Notes: a model not told the origin generated them from the sequence alone. 64,000 nucleotides of DNA from Bolinopsis microptera (GCF_026151205.1 NC_087076.1:10454902-10518901), one strand, 5' to 3'. Shown: positions 36,201 to 49,023, numbered from the stretch's first letter. Numbers and translations: made by a program.

Positions 36201-39200
36201 AATGTCCACATCTTCTCCGGGGAATAGCTCCTCGACAGCCTGGTGAAGAGAGATTGTTTAGTCATCTCGTATTGAGTTACTTTGTAATATTGTGTTAATT
36301 GGTGATTTCGAGATTTAATTGTTTGAATTAGGCGGGATTTGTCATGTAATTACATGCTATCTCTCTGGATTTATGTCTATCGAAATCAAAACCACAACCC
36401 AGCTGGTGTTGTCATACGTCATGACGTATGACTATGACAGTTGTTTGATAAAAATGTTTGATAAAGTTGTTTGACCAAGTTAGATAACCATGACCGGTGA
36501 GATGCTCTCTAAATACACCAGGAATAATTTGATAATTCATTTCTTGCAGCACTGCTAAGCTAGCAGCTTCGTAGACGTTTTACTCTCGAAAATATTTACG
36601 TTTATTATATTATACTGACACTATCTATATAACAAGCTTTAAATAGTCGTTAAATTAGTTGTTCTAACTTAAAGATAATTTTACGTAGTCCTGAACTATC
36701 CAATTAACAAGACCTAGAGAAACGGCTAAGAATTTAAAATAGTTGTTAAAATAATAAGAATTTATAACAAGTGGAGAATAAAACGGGAAACGAACACGTG
36801 ACCTACAGATAAAGTCTTAAGGACCGCATAATTGGGGTAAAACATTAGCAGAAAAGCACAAGTCGCGTCAAAAACTACCGTGAGCTTGTAATCGAACATA
36901 ATAGCGTTTCCAGTTACGATTTTATCAGCTGAACCACAGTTTTATCTCTATGAGACAACGTGATAATCAAATCTGCAGTTCAGTTGCTAATTATTTAATA
37001 ATTTAACTAATTTAATAGTTACGTTATAAAGTAACGTAACCTTGTACCAGGTGCCACCAAGAACAGCGCGATAGACATAATTTGCATTTGATTTAAATAA
37101 AGATATAAGGTTACTCTGTGCAGCATTGTTTATATTTCTTCGAGTGTTTGTTCCTTGTGGATCACATATTACTATATTAGGCAAGCAAGATGTTGGCCGA
37201 TTTAGACTCCACCCCCTCCCTGTAAGCCATTATACATAATACATTGTGTATAACTACAAATTACATAGTGTATATTATACTATAATATACACATTGCATA
37301 TTAACAATATTATGATACATTATTCACATGTTATAGGCAGTTAAAAATCAGATCTCTCTCAGCTAAGGGCATAAAGGGAGTAAACCGTTTTATTTTCTTT
37401 CAGTGTTTATCGTTAGTGAAGTCATGTTAGGTTACTATACTGTTTTCAAACAAATAGTATGGATGTGTTACTAACATAATATTATCGTGTCTTTGGTAAC
37501 TTTTGTCTGTATTACTGAGTAATGAGTAGCCCATAATGGCCCGGTTCTCGTGTTTAAGTGATATATTCTCGTGTTTTTGTTAATTGCTATTACACTGCCC
37601 CATTTGTATTATAACCCTGACAGATTTTGGTCTCGTCTTTACTCTTTCATCTGTTTAGTACTTCTTATTGTCTCTTTTGCTAAAGACTACCTCCTGTATT
37701 GTGATAGATTCTCATAAAAGCGGCGAGTTTGTGTGATTAGAAGCGTCTTTCTGGATCGTAACCCTAATAATGTAATATTATAGTTGTTTGGAGGTTTTTT
37801 AAAGGCTTTTTCTTTGTAGAATCTAGAGATTATTTGTCCCTTTTATTCTAGTTATATATTAGTATTGAGGAGAAGCTTTTTTACAATGTCACTGCCATTT
37901 TCTTGATAAAATATCTGTGCGCATTTTCAGACCCTGTGTCACTGTTCGAAATTAATTTAAAAGATATTAAGAACTATTTTAATATCTTGATAGTGTTATA
38001 TTTATATATTGTAAATTGTAAATTGATTGTAATTAAACATTTCAAGGCGTCAGTGCCGAGTACTGTCTCTTCAATTAAAAAAAGTTCATTCCAAGCAGCA
38101 AGGATAAGTTTGATAAGTTGATTAATATGGTTCAGCTCTGCGTCATAAGCTATATGTCACACGGCTGAAATTGGAATTTACTAAAAGTATCAATTTGTCA
38201 GATAAGGCTTTTCTCGCAAACAAGGATGGTTTAAGTTATATCCTCAGATTTTGACGTACATTAGGCTTTAAAGTTATTAATTAAATGTTTAACACTAACT
38301 AGATCACAAACAGAACTTAGTGGTCCTATAATAAAATAAACACGAGCGTCAGCGAATTGCTTTTTCTCGGTAAAATGTATTTCAATAAAAGTTTCCTTTT
38401 TTCAAAAGTTCCCTTTTTCACTCTATTTTTTCATTTATTCGCCGTTTTATCTGTACGGTAACGGTAAAAAAAAAACCTAGAAAAAGTTTAAACATGATCG
38501 AGAAATTGAAGCCCAAAAGTGCTCATTAAAATTGCATCGGAGCATATTACAGGGGACTAGGGTTGTGTTTAGGGAATATTTTAGGGTATATTATTCCATC
38601 GTGACATATTTCGATGGAGTTCCACTGTAGAATTTCACTTAGTCGGGCTTCTCAGAAACTTCAATTATACACTGTGGAATGTTACAGAGCTGTGTCGGGC
38701 TTCTTGGAAACTGCCCAAATTCTATAGTGACACTATAAATTTAGTACCTGATAGAGCCAGATTGGTAATATTTCAAACCGTAATTTATTCAGACCGGTGA
38801 CCGTGTGAAATGTTTTTTTAACATTAGGAAATTTAAAATTTCGTTTCGTTGTTATTTTATAAGGCAGGACCTCTTCCACGAAACTTGTACTTAACTTACT
38901 TAACTTACTGTGGATCATTTATATAATAAATAAAAGGACGTGACTGGTTAGGCAGCATGAAGGTCTAGGGCAGGTTTAACATGTTACAGCCTGTTGTTAA
39001 CTTGAGCACTGTGTTTTCTAAAACTTTAAATAGAACTTGTTTCAGGCTAGGCGGGTAGTGAGGTAGTGGTAACCACAGGCTTATGTTAACAAACTAAGAA
39101 GTTATAGTATTTACTATCGTTACTGTAGTATATGATTGTTACATTATTAAATTATCATAATATTTTGATTGTTGTAGTATGATTTGCCGACACTTCCAGT

Positions 39201-42200
39201 AACTTCTCAACTTCACTTAAATTAACTGCAGTTAAGCGTGCTCCTTTATAAAGTTAAGCATGATCCCTATTTATCTTTTACAAAGTAGGGATTCACTATT
39301 ATATAGTTATAAAGGATAAATACCAAGAATCTGACAATAAATAATGTTGTTTATCTGTTAATGTCTGGAAATGACTGGATTTCGCAGAAATTTTACTTTG
39401 TTCATTAGGTGAATTTAATAGATCAGCATTGGACAATCTATGCTGTACTATACGTGGGACTGGCCAAATCTCTCCCCGATTAACGTTTATTTACTTGATT
39501 AATAACGGTATTTGAATTTCCTCGTATTTTTAACCGATAAAACTAATTAATTATCGGGACAGTTAATTAGAGATTTCCCTTTGAATAAATGAGCTTCTTA
39601 GCACTCTTAATTGTTAATAATATATATTATTTCTAGATCAATCTAGAAATTGATCACAAAGTATATATACTTCGTGATCAATTTCTAGAGGATTATTAAA
39701 CCATTATTATCAATTTGTACCCTGTGCCTATTTAATAATCGGGACAGTTAATTAGAGATTTCCCTTTCAATAAATGAGCTTCTTAGCACTCTTAATTGTT
39801 AATAAGATATATTAATTCTAGATCAATCTAGAAATTGATCACAAAGTATTATATATACTTCGTGATCAATCTCTAGAGGACTATTAAACCATTATTACCA
39901 ATTTGTACCTTGTGCCTAATTTTGTGTAGGACGAATTAGGGGAGCCAGTTTCTTCCAAGGGAATAATATATTTTCAGTAACTTAATTGGTAGCTCAGTAA
40001 TTTGTAAACATTACATTTGCTCTAGTTTCCTTTAGTTTTAGCCACGCCCAAGAGCTCTCTTAAAAGTAGGTTGATGATATTTTAGTTTGAACTTGTGAGC
40101 CTCATTTAGCTTCCAAAAAGGTAGAACAGGTACTTTAATTTGTCATCACCTAAGCTTCATTAGCGCGGATAGTATCTTATGGGTGTCTTTGTTTTTATTA
40201 GGGATTGGCCCGTAGAACCAGAAGATCATTTATCAAACCGTGGCAAAGCATGGGCTCTTGTAGCAACAGATGTTCACTGGGTAGTTAGTATAGACGACTA
40301 TATATTTACATACTAAAGACGTGTGTCGTGCATGTTACTAAAGTTATGGCCCTTTGAAATAACACGTGTGAGTGGGATGTGTGAAACCTTCTCCTATAAT
40401 ATGTAACACATAATATACACATAATATACACATATCATATTATAGGAATACTGTATTGTTGAGGACAGTCTTGGTACATGCTAATTAAATGTTGTGGCTA
40501 TGTTCAGTTTGTTGTGTCACTGTTGAGACGTTTAATATCTTGTAGTGTTCCGCTCGATTTATAAGATTCCTTATTATCTCTTATTCTACTACGCTAGCTT
40601 GAATCGTTCAGGACTATGTTAAGAGATTGTCGTAGAAATTACGACCATCTCACCCCCTGCCGAGGTCATTTGATTAAAAACCGTGATTTTCCAAGAATAA
40701 AGAAATCATAGCCTTTCACTAATACGATTGTGTAACGTTATTTTTTGTTTAAAATCAAGGTTATGTTTAGTCTAAAGTGTCTGTTATACTGATGAAATCA
40801 AATCAAGAATAATAACGGAAACAGCATCACCACTTTTAAAAACACCTGTCCTAATTCCCACATTGATGGGAATGAGGTTTTTATTCAAACTTCTCGTCCC
40901 CTATTTGGAGTTTCGTTGGCAGGTTTCGTTTATAAAATGACTTTAGAGTTGATTTCATTTGCGTTTTAGCTGTCTTTGTGTAATGATGGGGCTTGGTAAC
41001 GTTGAGCCCCTATTAATACAGTTAAACTTATTGATAATTCAATGGTAGACACTCCATTTAATGTGGAATATGTTTTGAAAAGATGCCGCGAAACGGATTC
41101 AAAATGACAAATTTATCAAGCAATTTGTTTATTTCGTTAACAATTGTTAACAAGCAATTTGCTAACATAAATTTCAACCACAACAAGGAACAATACCTCT
41201 TAATTAATGTTAAAGGTATTGTGATATGGCCAATGAGACGTAGATTAATATACGATGGTGCCCAACTGACTAATACCAGTTTAAACACAGAAATGTATCC
41301 CTTTCTTAAATTTGATCCTTCGAACAGCTGTTGAGCAATGAAACGCAAACATAATCTTAGTATCCCAATGTATCCCATTATATTTACATATTATCCTTTC
41401 ACTAATAGTAATATGTTGACACGTGACTCGTGTCAGATTCCCGATCTTTCCCCAAAGTGCCCTTAAATATGTCTGGAAGGTTTCCTAACGGTCACAATCA
41501 TTATAGGCCCTATTATACAGCCCTAGACTCATTAATCATACTAGCGTGTTTTGATATTTTACGTCTCGACTTTTAGAGTGAGTGATGGTGTTTGATTATT
41601 GTGGCAGGTGGCTGTGTTCAGTTTGTTCTGACATTTGGTGGCGTTTGGTAATGTTATGCCACTGTAAGATTGGATTAACCGATCCTATTTCCTTCAATGA
41701 AACTGCCCTTCATCATGGTTCGGAAGATTATTAAAAAACATATCCTTGTGTTTGAAGTATTACATCATAATGATAAAGGATTCGTCTATAAAATGTAATA
41801 TACTGTGATAATTAGCACATTTAACTATTATTTACTATTATTAACCACAGAATGTTTCACTTCTTCTCCTTAATAGCTGCTTGTATGTGTATTGTTTAGG
41901 CATATTCGCATACACTTGACGTTAGGCACGGACCTTATATAATAATAGTGTATTATTATATATTATCTCTCCATTACTTATTACGAACTGAGGCGCTGTT
42001 TTTTATTGTCACATAACGGCCGCTAATTTTCAAATCAGGATTAATAGTCCATAGGATGGGTATACCGCTAGTACTAATGATTTAATATTTTAATTATATA
42101 TCCATTGTGATCAGCAAGGGTTACCGAGCAACTAAAAAGGTTTAAACCTACATATTAATATAAGGATTTATAATATATAGTGCGTGTATATTGTATAACC

Positions 42201-45200
42201 GATAACACGTTCGTTTCTCGTGTTCGACAAAGTGCTCTACTAACATTTATTGGAGCTTTTTATAAGCGTAACAAAGTAAACGATGTTATTATTCAGTTGG
42301 ACAATAACATCGTTTACTTTGTAACGCTTATAATAGTTATATTATATATGAGTTATATATCGTGTAGTTAAATAAATTATAAATTATCGAAAAGTTAATG
42401 TGTAAAACCGTTTTTTCGTTTGTTTTAAGTTAATTGCTCGCTTATCTACACATTTTGTTGATTTTTTTACGTCTAGTCAAATTATCAAGAGCCAATTTGT
42501 TGGTCCCTTAAAGTTTGTGTGCAGTGCGCCAAAAGAGGTTAAATTCTTCAGTTTATTAAGGTTCTAATATTATTTAATATTCATTACTTTTGTAAACTGG
42601 TCATTAGAACCACCGTCCAACAACAATAGGATCAGTTACATTTTCTTGATATTTTATATTTTAAAAGATCTGGCATGGCCCTACATAGTACATAGGCTAC
42701 CCTGTCCCTAAAATCAACTCATTCTTGTTTGTTGCCCGTTCCTAAAGCTGATTTAATCAATAACTACTAATTTCATTCTGAAAATAATTTTAAATTATGT
42801 TGAAGTTTGTTAAATTATGTTAAAGTTTGTTAAAATGTGACATTTTCTTAAATCATGTTAAAGTAGTAAACACGTACGTGCCTCGTGCCATGATCAGTTG
42901 CACTGCTCTCTAAACATGACTAGGAATCTCTCCATAAGTTTGTGATATCATCACCATTACAGGGTTGACTCCAACAATCAGACTCATTAATAATACAAAT
43001 GCGCGCGATCACTGGAGATTGGATTTTAAACTGAGGAAGTGAGGATAAATCGAATATGCAGCATATGGTAAAATTGTTAATATAACAGAAGCTCGGGTTT
43101 ATGTGCGCACGCAATGATTCTTGTTACATTTATTGTTACATCATATTATCACGTTTAGTTGTGTGGACTGTTTTACATATATAATTAATCGACTTTATCT
43201 TCAGTTGGGATGGACGTTTTTTTTAATGCGATAAAATCTTATTTTCAAAGAATACAATTAGTTTCCTCCCTGTGATAACTGCCTTTCTAGTATAATATAA
43301 TATAATGTAATATAATAGCATGACATAGTTCGTTACTTTAAATACGAGCGCCATGGTGATTTAGAGAGAAGCAGCAGAATAATTCTAGATAATTTTGATG
43401 CTGACGAATTGCATGCTTGTAGGGAGAGACAGTCCACTGTCCATATAATCCAGGTTTATTAAGCTCTGTCGTGGAAGGAATAGAATATTGTAATGAGAAC
43501 AAACTTGACTCTTTAGTTAACTTAAATAGTTAGAGGGGCTTATAGAAAACTGCGCAGTGATAAAGAAGAGTCATGAATAAGTTATATTGTATTATAAAAT
43601 TATTAGGCTGTATATTGTCTTCTTTTGAAGTTGTATGATTTAGTGACTTTAATAGCTTTAATCTGATAAAGTTATATTATATTACTTCTATTGTCTCCTT
43701 TTGAAGTTGTATGATTTAGTGACTTTAATTAATAGCTTTAATCTTAATCTGATAAAGTTATATTAAATTACTTCTATTGTCTTCTTTTGAAGTTGTATGA
43801 TTTAGTGACTTTAATAGCTTTAATCTTAATCTGATAAAGTTATATAATATTACTTCTATTGTTTTCTTTTGAAGTTTTGTAATATAATAGATTTAATAAC
43901 TTGCATGACTTTAATCTACTTCAGCAAAATTAAATTTTATTATTCTGTAAACCGATTTTGCAGTGCATGCACCTTTGGAAGTCGAGCTAGTGTATTGAAA
44001 ACATCGTGTGTTAATGGTACGTTCACAGTACATTCACAGTACATTCACAGTTCATTCGCAGTACAGTACTTCACAACTATAATCTGCATCCCCACTAGAC
44101 ATATATTCTGTAAATATTTCATATTTTGCATACCATTAGATACTCCCTTATCTACATTTACTTACCTAACAAATCTCCTCATATCAGTTTTGTTACAATG
44201 AAAATGGTCAACACCTCCAACGACTCCTCATTGGACGGATTACAGAATTCTACAGAGCGATACTTCTGGATAATCTACCATGCTATTGTGATATTATCCT
44301 CCGTTATCGGGGATACAATCATACTGTACGCGTCAATAAAACACAACGCAATCAAGCTGAACAAGGTTCTTGTGTCTATAATCCAGCATATTTCAGTCTG
44401 TGATCTGATTCTGGTGACGTTTGTGTCACTGCCCAACTTGGTCACGTTGGTCACAGAAAGTTGGATCACTGAGGGTTTGTTCACATCACATCATGTCATG
44501 TGTTACGCTAGAGTTTATGTGACTTACCAAGCCTTTCCAGCAAGCAACCTTTTTGTGTGTCTAATGATCACGAGTAAGTTGTTCCTGCTTAAAAAACCTC
44601 TTCGTTCAGGAACGTGGTCATGCAGTTTGGGACACATTCATTGTACCATTATCTGGACAATATCTTTACTAATCTTCCCAGTTTTGTTTTTGCTCATAGG
44701 AAAGGATGACATCTCTTTTGAATACAGAGTAATCTCCTCAGACTACTATAACACAAACACATGTACCTACAGATTTTCATCAGAAGTTTGGGGATTGTTG
44801 CATCCACTTGCTATGGCAGTGTCATCGTACGCTCCTCTTGTTGCCATTATTGCAACCACTATACCGACACTCAACTCCTTATTTGAAGCAAGGGGAGTTT
44901 CCCGGAGGGGTCATGGGAATGAAAGATGGCAAGGAGTAGTGACAGCGTTGCTGACTGCTGCTGTTTTCTGCATCTCTCAAATGCCCTATGTTATATGCTC
45001 GCTTATAGAGTCTTTTGCGCCAGAGAAATCAGCAGTCTTGATCAGTCCTCAAGTTTGGAGGGTACTTAAATATTTACTACAACTAAATATCATGAGTAAC
45101 TTTTATATTTATACCCTTACTGTGACCAGCTTTAGGTCTTACTTGTGGACAATAATCGGAAATATTTTCAACTGCTCCGATACAATTCGCAGAGCCTCAC

Positions 45201-46650
45201 TGATCTTACAAGATTTATCAACTGTTGAAAGAACGGGAAACTCTGAAGTGCGGCAAAGTGAGCAACAGCAACGTCTTGTCACAGTGTCAATTCGATAAAT
45301 CTTTTGTTACCTATCATTGTTGTTTGGTTCCTACCACAATTTGTACTACTTTTCACAAAGAGGCATATCAAAGTGATTGTCATTTACTATACCCACTATA
45401 CCAATGATAAAGTGATAATATTATATGATATCAATTGGAAGATTAATTAATTTTTTGGTGCAATCCATCAAGTATTAATGATAAATAACATTATCCATAT
45501 TATTAGCTGGTAAAAAGAATAATTATTTATGTTCAGCTGTTGAACTTCGACATTTCCATATTGTAGTTGTAATTAATAAAACTCAGTCAACTTAAATCAA
45601 AAGAACATAGTCTACTTGATTACATCTCTTACCTTTGTCATGTAGTGCTTGGTGCATAAATCAACACAATCAGTCCCTTTCTTCAGTTCTGGATCATGTT
45701 CACTGATGTAACAAGGTAATGTCTTGTCAAACATGTCTGCATTTGATAACACCACCACACACACTGAAAAGATAAGCACAGTGAAAAATTCAATGGATGC
45801 AAAATTCTGATGAGATTTTTTAGTTTCGCCAGACTGTTCATTCTTCCCAGGGGATAAAGATGTCTACAAACATATGTATTGTTCAAACTTACAACTAACT
45901 AGACAACAAGTAACTTTAACCATTACCAACAAAATATCATAAAACCTGTATTTGGAGGATAGTCCAGTTTTACAATAGTTGAGAGCTTGTTGTACCATTC
46001 TGGTAGAAAAGGAGCAGCATCATAACCAAACTCTTTTAGATACTTGTCTATTTTAGTAGCGATCTGCAATAAATAGTATAACCAGGATTTGTCTATAGTT
46101 TAATAATAGTTAATAGTACTTTGTTTACTATAGATCCAATGGATCCTTAGCTACTCCCTAGACTAGGTGACACTGTTGTTGACTAGGTTATATGACTAGG
46201 TAATATGAACTAATCTAGTTATCAGAATTATAACATTTGTTTGTGTTTCACTGATTTGTTTGTGTTTCACTGATTTGTAAACTGAGGACGTAAATACTGA
46301 TTAAAGCAACTTGATAAGGGTTTATGACAAATTTTAAGTGTTAATTTGTTAAATTCAAACCACTATTAATTGATTTAATTATATAAGAGCATTCAAAATT
46401 GACTGGTTTAACTTTTACTCAGTGCAACAGTGCTGCCTAACCCTCAAAGCACCAGTCACTATCTTATAATTCCATTTTTTAAACTAGGCTATATAATCTG
46501 TTATTGTTCCATATAATAAATCATGTTCAACATTACCTGGACAGCAACAGTATTAGATTTGTAGTGATAGTAGAGTAGAGAAGATATGAACACAAGGGCT
46601 ATTATAACATGTACAAAGATTCCTATGTAGATCCACCCAGGCAGTGTCAT
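33201..46650 (-). CDS. MMACHC: MMACHC (cobalamin trafficking, cblC) with N-terminal membrane segment
   Basis: Complement of 46537-46650, 45946-46063, 45633-45763, 36022-36239, 34035-34192 and 33201-33322. GT-AG sites and phases all fit; 861 nt, 286 residues (human about 282). Family motifs in order: FGYDAAPFLPEWYN, VVVLSNADMFDKTL, CTKHYMTK|AVEEL, DVDIIYDWEL, PKINMSTAGHAAGQAFYN, PKYSGWFGYRAVLVF, CFNGDWKDPAWRD and DKRYSVEQLDYF. MMACHC strips the upper ligand from imported cobalamins (decyanation, glutathione-dependent dealkylation) and passes B12 to methionine synthase and methylmalonyl-CoA mutase, normally in the cytosol. Exon 1 is unusual: its first 30 or so residues (WIYIGIFVHVIIALVFISSL) form a membrane helix upstream of where the human protein begins. 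Intron 3 is 9.4 kb and contains a class A GPCR gene on the other strand. Confidence 0.9.
39553..39918. repeat. 185-bp tandem duplication with internal hairpin
   Basis: ATCGGGACAGTTAATTAG starts both units (39553 and 39738). Each unit contains a palindrome (39642-39689 in unit 1) pairing TCTAGAAATTGATCAC with its complement around TATA. The units differ by a few substitutions. Confidence 0.88.
42261..42332. repeat. 30-bp-arm palindrome
   Basis: Arms 42261-42290 and 42303-42332 are reverse complements with one mismatch around a 12-nt loop; the core is GTAAACGATGTTAT. One arm recurs at 13999-14022. It looks like a mobile hairpin. Confidence 0.9.
43200..43290 (+). mobile_element. Helitron 3'-end relic
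   Basis: Diverged match to the last 90 bases of the Helitron at 12486-12796 (TTGGGATGGA, AATGCGATAAAA, TTTCAAAGAATAC), ending TTTCTAG followed by TATAAT. The 5' end was not found. Confidence 0.6.
43616..43880. repeat. Minisatellite, about 3.3 copies of an 80-90 bp unit
   Basis: The unit contains CTTTTGAAGTTGTATGATTT, AGTGACTTTAATAGC and ATCTGATAAAGTTATAT; copies start near 43621, 43692 and 43782, with a partial copy near 43868. It lies about 320 bp upstream of the nested GPCR start. A short direct repeat of ACATTCACAGT follows at 44023-44075. Confidence 0.85.
44198..45298 (+). CDS. Class A GPCR nested in MMACHC intron
   Basis: Single-exon receptor of 366 residues from the ATG at 44198 (the open frame extends 24 codons upstream without ATG; a second ATG is at 44204). 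The N-terminus has Asn glycosylation sites (NTSND, LQNST), then seven hydrophobic helices. It resembles rhodopsin-family receptors in overall plan, but the DRY box is replaced (MITSKLFLLKK), the TM2 Asp motif is atypical (SVCDLILV) and TM7 reads NFYIYTLT instead of NPxxY. CISQMPYVI in TM6 is family-like. Intact frame. Ligand unknown. It lies on the strand opposite to MMACHC, within its intron 3. Confidence 0.8.
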   Translation: MKMVNTSNDSSLDGLQNSTERYFWIIYHAIVILSSVIGDTIILYASIKHNAIKLNKVLVSIIQHISVCDLILVTFVSLPNLVTLVTESWITEGLFTSHHVMCYARVYVTYQAFPASNLFVCLMITSKLFLLKKPLRSGTWSCSLGHIHCTIIWTISLLIFPVLFLLIGKDDISFEYRVISSDYYNTNTCTYRFSSEVWGLLHPLAMAVSSYAPLVAIIATTIPTLNSLFEARGVSRRGHGNERWQGVVTALLTAAVFCISQMPYVICSLIESFAPEKSAVLISPQVWRVLKYLLQLNIMSNFYIYTLTVTSFRSYLWTIIGNIFNCSDTIRRASLILQDLSTVERTGNSEVRQSEQQQRLVTVSIR

Positions 46651-48230
46651 GATGCTAACTATGAAATAAAATAATTATAACTTACTGTCCATTGTCACAA
46701 GGGAGGAGCTAATTCCATTAAAATAATAAATACAAATAATAATCCAAAATTTTACATTATAGTGGCACAACAACTTAAAAATGCACTACTGTGCCACGAA
46801 AAAAACAATTGAGAACACAAGAAAACCTGAAAATTAATCCACACTAATTATATTCTAAAGGATGAACAACTTTTAGGACTTGAGACACTAAATAACAAAA
46901 TAATGTGTAGGAACATTAAAGAAATACTACGGTCAATAGAGGCAGCAGCTTAAGAAACTAATTAGAAGTCAATATCATAAGCATTGAATGTGGGACGATT
47001 TCGAAAAATCTAACTACGATAAGTTAGCAAAACTGTGTGTTTTGCTCTAGAAACACACTTTTTTAGAGATTTTACCGGAGTATCCACTAAAATCATCTAA
47101 TTTGTTCAATTTTAGGGAGGGGCGCCAAAAGAGGAGGGGCGGCGGGCGCCAACAGGCAACGTAACGCCACTGATTTCAAATTGAGTTTTTAAAGCATCCT
47201 TGTTTAAATTGCAGTAAAAATCAGCTAGTTATAATATAATAATACCTAGGCTATTGAGTGCTGAGCGCGATAATTCCCGACAACTTGCTGGAGGGAACGC
47301 GCGGGCACGAAATTGCCAAGGTGTTATGTATTATAATATTTTCCGGTTCTGATTGGAAGGGGTGTAATCCGATACGTGCGCATCATACAATATAGTGTGT
47401 AATATATAGAACGCCAGTGTTATTTGTTTTAATACTTGCCACCAGCCAGTCTGAGTCTATGCTGATAATACCTTCGCTTCCCTTGTATTGCGGGATATAT
47501 CTGCAAATTATCAGCTCTCAGTGTCCAAGACTTTTGTTGGATATAATTCCCGGAAGGTATCATAACCATAACAATGCTCTCATTCAATAGAAAAAATCTC
47601 TGGGTCAATTTTAAAAAATTTCAACAAGATCAGGTTACCACTTTTTAAGACACAAATTAAATTTCGGTAAAATGAAGCTATAAAATGATCGAAAAAATCC
47701 TGACTCAGGTTGATTGCAGCACTGTTTAAACTCTGTTCTCGGGATAATTGTGTGCAATCTGCATTCGCAGCACTGATTTTATGAATGAAGGTCATGTTTT
47801 AGTAAAATAATGACTTTTTAAGAAAAGGAATTCCAACATAAATTAATGGAATTTTTAACTTTTTTGTTTTTGTCACATGACCATCAACTCAGAAGTTTCA
47901 TTATGTTACAGTGAAAACCATGACCAGTTTTCCACAGACTTTGGAGTAAAATAAAACCTGCAAACATCAGGAGTTTTGGGGTCCTAATTGGCAAACGATG
48001 GAAGATGCACTGGAAGATTTTGCCAATATCTCGTCAGGGGAGAATTTTAACCGTATATCATGGGGGTGATTCGGAATCAGCGTTCGAAAATACATCGGTT
48101 CGAGGAGGTTTCGACTATCAGGAGCTCTTTTAGAAAAATCTCGAAGATCGAGTGTATAGTGATTATTTACAATTTAGCACGCCCGCTTAAGGGTTGAATT
48201 TAAATTGTTAACCTTTTGGTGCTGCTAAAA
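46651..48230. other. Upstream of MMACHC, no gene
   Basis: A splice acceptor a few bases before the MMACHC ATG (TTTCATAGTTAG) suggests a 5' UTR exon further up, perhaps near 47440-47560. A GC-rich patch at 47110-47170 ends CAGTGGCGTTACG when read on the minus strand, like a hAT terminus. No coding signal. Confidence 0.5.
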
Positions 48231-48678
48231 ACTCATCAGATAAAATTTTTGCTGCCTTGGAGGACTTCGCTTATTCGATGCACTGTACGAACTTGCTTCG
48301 CATCGAGATCGTTACTTTGCTTCCGCGCTTGACACACGCTGCAACCCCTTTTGATCGGCCGGCCGGCGTGCACGCTTCGCGTGCACGAGAGGTATACAAC
48401 GTGTAGCAATTCCGCGCAGAGCAACGATCTAGAAGGGTTGACATTGTCAATCAACCTTTGCAGTATATTGTAAACTTGATTGACGATCATGTCAACCCTT
48501 GTCATACGTTGTATGACCCGCCGCGCACGAAGTGCGCGGCTCCCCCTGTATCGTCATGCGTCAGTGAAACGACCGTGGGTGTCACAACGTGATACAAGTC
48601 AACCCATCGTCGATGCGAATTAATGCGAAGCAAGAATGCTAGTATGCGCGGCGCGTCGAAGTGCTCCAAATTGTAAAC
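48230..48678. repeat. Fold-back modules next to the LTR element
   Basis: Carries the GCAACCCCTTTTGATCG / CGTGCACGCTTCGCGTGCAC hairpin block (48328-48408, as at 19908-20000) and the reversed 90-bp TCATACAACG module (48501-48597). A local inverted pair lies around TTGACATTGTCAATC (48438) and GTCAACCC (48490). Confidence 0.75.
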
Positions 48679-48683
48679 CATAT

Positions 48684-49003
48684 TGTTGTATGTAAGATAT
48701 TTGTAGTATAGTTTGTAGTGTATTCTATTATAGTTTAGACGATATTTTATAAACAGACTCTTTAGGTCGGCAGTTACTTCACAAGCAGTTCTGCCGATCA
48801 GACCACGCGTTTAAACCACGTGGTTAGTAGTAATTGTTGTTTTGTATATACGTAGCGGTTGCGTTAGTGATTTTGTGATTATTAAAACAAGTTGTAATAT
48901 CGAAGACTTCAGTTCTACTTTAGCTCTACTTAAATCGTTTCACTTTGTCAAAACCCAAAGTAACTCATTGTGTGTTCACTATACTCATAAAGTGAACACA
49001 ACA
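48684..49003 (+). repeat. 5' LTR
   Basis: 320 bp, TGTTGTATG...GAACACAACA. A TATA-like TTTTATAAAC is at 48745-48754, and a GTTTAAACCACGTGG palindromic patch near 48810. No difference from the 3' LTR was noticed. Confidence 0.93.
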
Positions 49004-49006
49004 AAC

Positions 49007-49023
49007 TGGCGCGAACTCGACGA
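49007..49023 (+). other. Primer binding site
   Basis: TGGCGCGAACTCGACGA begins 3 nt after the 5' LTR, the expected place for pairing with a tRNA 3' CCA end. The tRNA species is not identified. Confidence 0.7.

Larger units (their letters stand above)
36240..45632. other. MMACHC intron 3: AT-rich, repeats, one nested gene
   Basis: Besides the GPCR at 44198-45298 I see no gene. It holds a tandem 185-bp duplication at 39553-39918, a palindrome at 42261-42332, a Helitron 3' relic near 43200-43290 and an 83-bp minisatellite at 43616-43880. Short open frames (36987-37184, 37903-38121, 38733-38918, 41058-41378, 42920-43114) show no family resemblance. Confidence 0.65.
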
